From the NCBI GenBank assembly GCA_963844315.1, contig CAWJOC010000004.1:15781-79780 (forward strand): 64,000 nucleotides of DNA, given 5' to 3'. Below, piece by piece: positions 61,399-64,000 of this stretch; within the stretch, counting starts at the first letter, position 1; every line of letters starts with the position of its first letter. This stretch comes from CAWAVN01 sp963844315. Its GTDB lineage: Bacteria > Planctomycetota > Planctomycetia > Planctomycetales > Planctomycetaceae. Under the pieces are notes generated by a model. It saw only the letters and a program-made list of their open reading frames with translations. It made no database searches and was not told the DNA's origin. The position numbers were made by a program, and so were the translations under genes.

Positions 61399-62133
61399 AT
61401 GCAATCGCCCTTGATTGATCGCATCGCTCCGACACTTAGGCCAGAGGGATCTTGCCGGGGCTATCAAGAGTGGCGGTCGCTGCTTTTCATGCACTGGCCG
61501 ATTGCGGTGGAGAAGCTCAGGCCCTTGGTTCCCGCCGCGTTGGATTTGGACCTCCATGAAGGCACGGCTTACGTCGGGGTGGTTCCGTTTGCAATGCAGG
61601 GCGTCAGGCCAAGGTGGAGTCCCAAACGACTCGCCTTCCGGTTTTTGGAAACCAACGTGCGAACGTATGTGTGTTACAAAGGCCAGCCGGCGGTGTATTT
61701 TTTCTCTTTGGAAGCCGCCTCTCGCATCGCGGTCTGGGCCGCCCGGAAGTTTTGGAGCCTGCCCTATTTCCACGCCGAGATGAGCCTCACCCAAGAGGGC
61801 GATGAGTTTCTCTATCAATCGCGAAGGCACACGGGAGGCGTGATTCACAAAGTTCGATATCGCCTCGGCGAACTGCTTGGCCCCTCCCTGCCGGAATCGA
61901 TCGAACACTTTTTTCTCGAACGCTACTTATTGTTCGCGGAACATCGAGGCAGGCTTTACGTGGGGCAAGTGCACCATACGCCTTATCCCGCCCAGGCTGC
62001 GGAAGTGCTGGAATTGGAAGATCACCTCCTGGAAGCCGCCGGGCTGGGAACCTGTCCGGGGTTGCCGACTTTTACACATTATGCCGCCGGAGTGGATGTG
62101 GAGGTCTTCGACCTCCGGCCAGTCTCCGAATAA
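61399..62133 (+). CDS. DUF2071 (YqjF-like) family protein
   Basis: 244 residues, intact. Segments WRSLLFMHWPIAVEKLRPLV, LDLHEGTAYVGVVPF, RTYVCYKGQPAVYFFSLEA and RLGELLGPSLPESIEHFFLE are typical of the DUF2071 family (COG3361). No signal peptide. The function is unknown; the fold is related to acetoacetate decarboxylase-like barrels. ATG 61399. Upstream is a palindromic repeat, downstream a convergent small membrane protein. Confidence 0.9.
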   Translation: MQSPLIDRIAPTLRPEGSCRGYQEWRSLLFMHWPIAVEKLRPLVPAALDLDLHEGTAYVGVVPFAMQGVRPRWSPKRLAFRFLETNVRTYVCYKGQPAVYFFSLEAASRIAVWAARKFWSLPYFHAEMSLTQEGDEFLYQSRRHTGGVIHKVRYRLGELLGPSLPESIEHFFLERYLLFAEHRGRLYVGQVHHTPYPAQAAEVLELEDHLLEAAGLGTCPGLPTFTHYAAGVDVEVFDLRPVSE

Positions 62134-62167
62134 ATGTTTCGAGAGCCAGGCAATCTCGGATCCTCGG

Positions 62168-62407
62168 TTAGTACGAGGCCCAAATCTGCACAAGTCCAAT
62201 GATGAGCCCAAACCAACCGGCTGCGAACACGGGAATCAAAAACCAGACCCATTTCCGCCGGGAACACCAAACCAGAACCGCCGATGTCGCCGCGCCCAAA
62301 AAGATCGCCACACCGCCCACAATGAAAAGGAAGATCAAGGCGTCGGCCACCATTTGGGAATAGTCGCTTGCCAGCGTGGGTGAGAAGTGAGGTGGCAGCG
62401 TATTCAT
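62168..62407 (-). CDS. small hypothetical membrane protein
   Basis: A 79-residue product with two hydrophobic segments (ALIFLFIVGGVAIFLGAATS and WVWFLIPVFAAGWFGLIIGL) separated by a short basic loop (CSRRK). I do not recognise a family. The frame has an ATG at 62407 and is convergent with the DUF2071 gene. The gap 62408-62689 upstream contains no gene that I can support. Confidence 0.6.
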   Translation of the reverse strand: MNTLPPHFSPTLASDYSQMVADALIFLFIVGGVAIFLGAATSAVLVWCSRRKWVWFLIPVFAAGWFGLIIGLVQIWASY

Positions 62408-62689
62408 CGCAACAGTAAACCTAACCAGGGAACAGGTTCATGATTGTGCCTTATTCTTCGGCATTTCCGTTCCATTGTACAGAACTAGATACCGACCGTG
62501 ATGGAAATCAGTGGCCTGGGGAAGAACTTCGCAGCATGCCAATTCAAATCATTGGAAGGTCTCGGCGGACCCTCAACGCGAATGCCGTAAAATTCGGGCC
62601 TGGGAATCTAGCCCACCTATCAACCATTTGTTATGCTTTACGGGTTAGTCCTGCCTGAATCGATCCTTCCTCCAATTATCCTTAACCTT

Positions 62690-64000
62690 ATGAACAAGAT
62701 CCTCTTTCTTTCATTGGTCATGGGAATGGCCGGACTGCCGGCTTTAGCGGCGGAGGACGAGGGGATGGAGTTCTTCGAGAAGCGGATTCGTCCGGTGCTG
62801 GTCAATGAATGCCTAGAATGCCATTCCTCCCAAGCCAAAACCCAAGACAAGCTCAAAGGCGGATTGCTGCTCGATTCCAGGGCCGATCTTCTTCGCGGGG
62901 GAGATTCGGGACCGGCGATTGTTCCGGAGAAGCCCGACGAAAGCCTGCTTCTGGAAGCCTTGAATTACGCGAGTTTCGAAATGCCGCCCAAGGGCAAGCT
63001 CAAGCCCGAAGTGATTGAGGATTTCAAGAAGTGGATCGAAATGGGCGTCCCGACCGCGCACCAATGAGGCCTTGACCAAACCTTCCGATAAGAGGACATC
63101 GACTTCGCCGAAGCCCGAAAGCATTGGTCGTTTCAACCGCCGCGAAAATCATCGCCGCCCGAAGTGAAAAATCCAGCGTGGGTCAAGCGTCCCTTGGATG
63201 CCTTCGTGCTCAAGCGAGTCGAAGAGGCCAACCTTGAGCCTGCTCAACTCGCGGACCGGCGGACCTGGCTCCGGCGGGTGACATTTGACTTGATCGGACT
63301 GCCGCCCACTTCCGAAGAAGTCCAAGCGTTTTTGGCGGATCAGTCTCCCGAGGCGGAATCGCTGGTTGTGGAACGCTTGCTGGCTTCCGCACACTTTGGC
63401 GAGCATTGGGCCAGGATGTGGCTCGACATCGCCCGCTATGCGGAAGATCAAGTGCACATCGTCGGGGATGACACATCGCTGTGTTATCCCAACGCGTGGA
63501 AGTACCGGGATTGGATCATCCAGGCTCTTAACGATGATTTGCCTTACGACAGGTTTATCCGCTTGCAACTCGCCGCCGATTTATTGGAACCGGACGAAGA
63601 AGCGAACCGCGTGGCGTTGGGATTCGTTGGCTTGGGACCTAAGTATTACCGCCGGAATTCGCCGGAGGTCATGGCGGACGAATGGGAAGACCGGGTGGAT
63701 GTGGTCAGCCGGGGGCTGTTGGGATTGACGGTCGCCTGTGCCCGCTGTCACGATCACAAATTCGACCCGATCAGAACCGAAGACTATTACGCACTCGCGG
63801 GCGTGTTCGCCAGCACCCGCCTGTTTAATCAGCCATTGAGTGAATCCGTCGAAAAAGGCAAAAACGACGAAGCCAAAAAAGCCGAGGATGCGCTGCACAT
63901 CCTCAAGGAAGGCAGCCCCACCGATTTGCCCATTTACATTCGCGGCGATGCGAACAACAAGGGCGAGGTGGTGAAGCGGCGGTTTTTGGAAATTCTTGAC
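62690..64000 (+). CDS. planctomycete cytochrome c (PSCyt1) / DUF1549 (PSCyt2) protein, partial, with frame changes
   Basis: A signal peptide (ILFLSLVMGMAGLPALA) leads into the PSCyt1 heme-like domain: ECLECHSSQAK has CxxCH, then LLDSRADLLRGGDSGPAIVP and ASFEMPPKGKL. The frame breaks at 63049-63054, where the family has a PDPR motif; restoring C residues gives GVPDPRTNEALTKPSDK. A further change near 63090 gives EDIDFAEARKHWSFQPP. DUF1549 follows (RRVTFDLIGLPPTSEEV, RMWLDIARYAED, ACARCHDHKFDPI). The gene continues past the window end. The protein is exported; its biochemical role is unproven. Confidence 0.9.

Noticed and set aside
62440..62658. 72-codon plus-strand open frame
   Set aside because: No homology signal and no ribosome binding site; lies in the gap before the PSCyt gene.

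Overview
The window looks like a chromosomal segment of a planctomycete (Planctomycetota), perhaps of the Gemmatales type. The clearest markers are the exported planctomycete cytochrome c / PSCyt2 (DUF1549) gene that runs off the right end, a very large exported protein with a pre-peptidase-C-like region, a DUF4058 protein, an exported HEAT-repeat protein, an RRM RNA-binding protein and many genes without a strong Shine-Dalgarno. G+C is in the mid-fifties. The genus is a guess. I see no phage, insertion sequence, integrase or CRISPR array, and one tRNA gene (initiator tRNA-fMet).

Layout. 0.3-7.3 kb: initiator tRNA, a sigma-54-type regulator, an alpha/beta hydrolase, peptidase T, a UDP-glucuronate decarboxylase and a FetA/FetB-type ABC pair. 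7.4-13.6 kb: a minus-strand housekeeping run read as coaE, rho, a DUF4058 gene, a small membrane protein, ribH, nusB and ATP sulfurylase. 14.0-17.4 kb: a Wza-like export lipoprotein and a Wzc-like chain-length/ATPase protein. 17.4-22.3 kb: a tightly coupled manganese/zinc/iron-type ABC operon in which both permeases carry a C-terminal DtxR/MntR-like metal-sensor domain. 22.5-27.4 kb: nrdR, an exported PL11 rhamnogalacturonan lyase, an RRM protein behind a long structured leader, and a DEAD-box helicase. 28-31.7 kb: a CheB-CheR-PAS-histidine kinase-receiver hybrid. 31.7-40.5 kb: an exported GATase-like/isoaspartyl-peptidase fusion, a cysteine-less redoxin-like protein, a HEAT protein, an MFS transporter, a YyaL-DsbD fusion and a small lipoprotein. 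40.7-50.8 kb: an enolase-superfamily enzyme, a creatininase-family hydrolase, GT2, a GT-C membrane protein, cardiolipin synthase, and a GT4/debranching-enzyme pair. 51-64 kb: an exported esterase, a CBM9-like protein, an HtrA protease, cysteine desulfurase, the large PPC protein, a DapA-family protein, a DUF2071 protein and the PSCyt1/PSCyt2 gene.

The genes fit a free-living heterotroph that makes surface polysaccharide (UXS, Wza/Wzc, glycosyltransferases), degrades plant-type polysaccharide (PL11) and acid sugars (enolase superfamily, MFS), handles envelope stress (HtrA, cardiolipin synthase) and manages transition metals with its own fused sensors.

The most striking property of the sequence is that about 17 of roughly 47 genes are broken by about 25 single- or double-base frame changes while the protein sequence on both sides stays normal. 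This includes genes that are normally essential (ribH). Some are homopolymer length changes, and an unexpectedly large share sit on GCGC. I read these mainly as sequence errors, possibly tied to base modification, and I annotate each such gene as one unit. Other observations are a 99-bp dispersed repeat, one copy of which forms the 5' coding end of a metal permease gene, and several palindromic repeats at gene ends.
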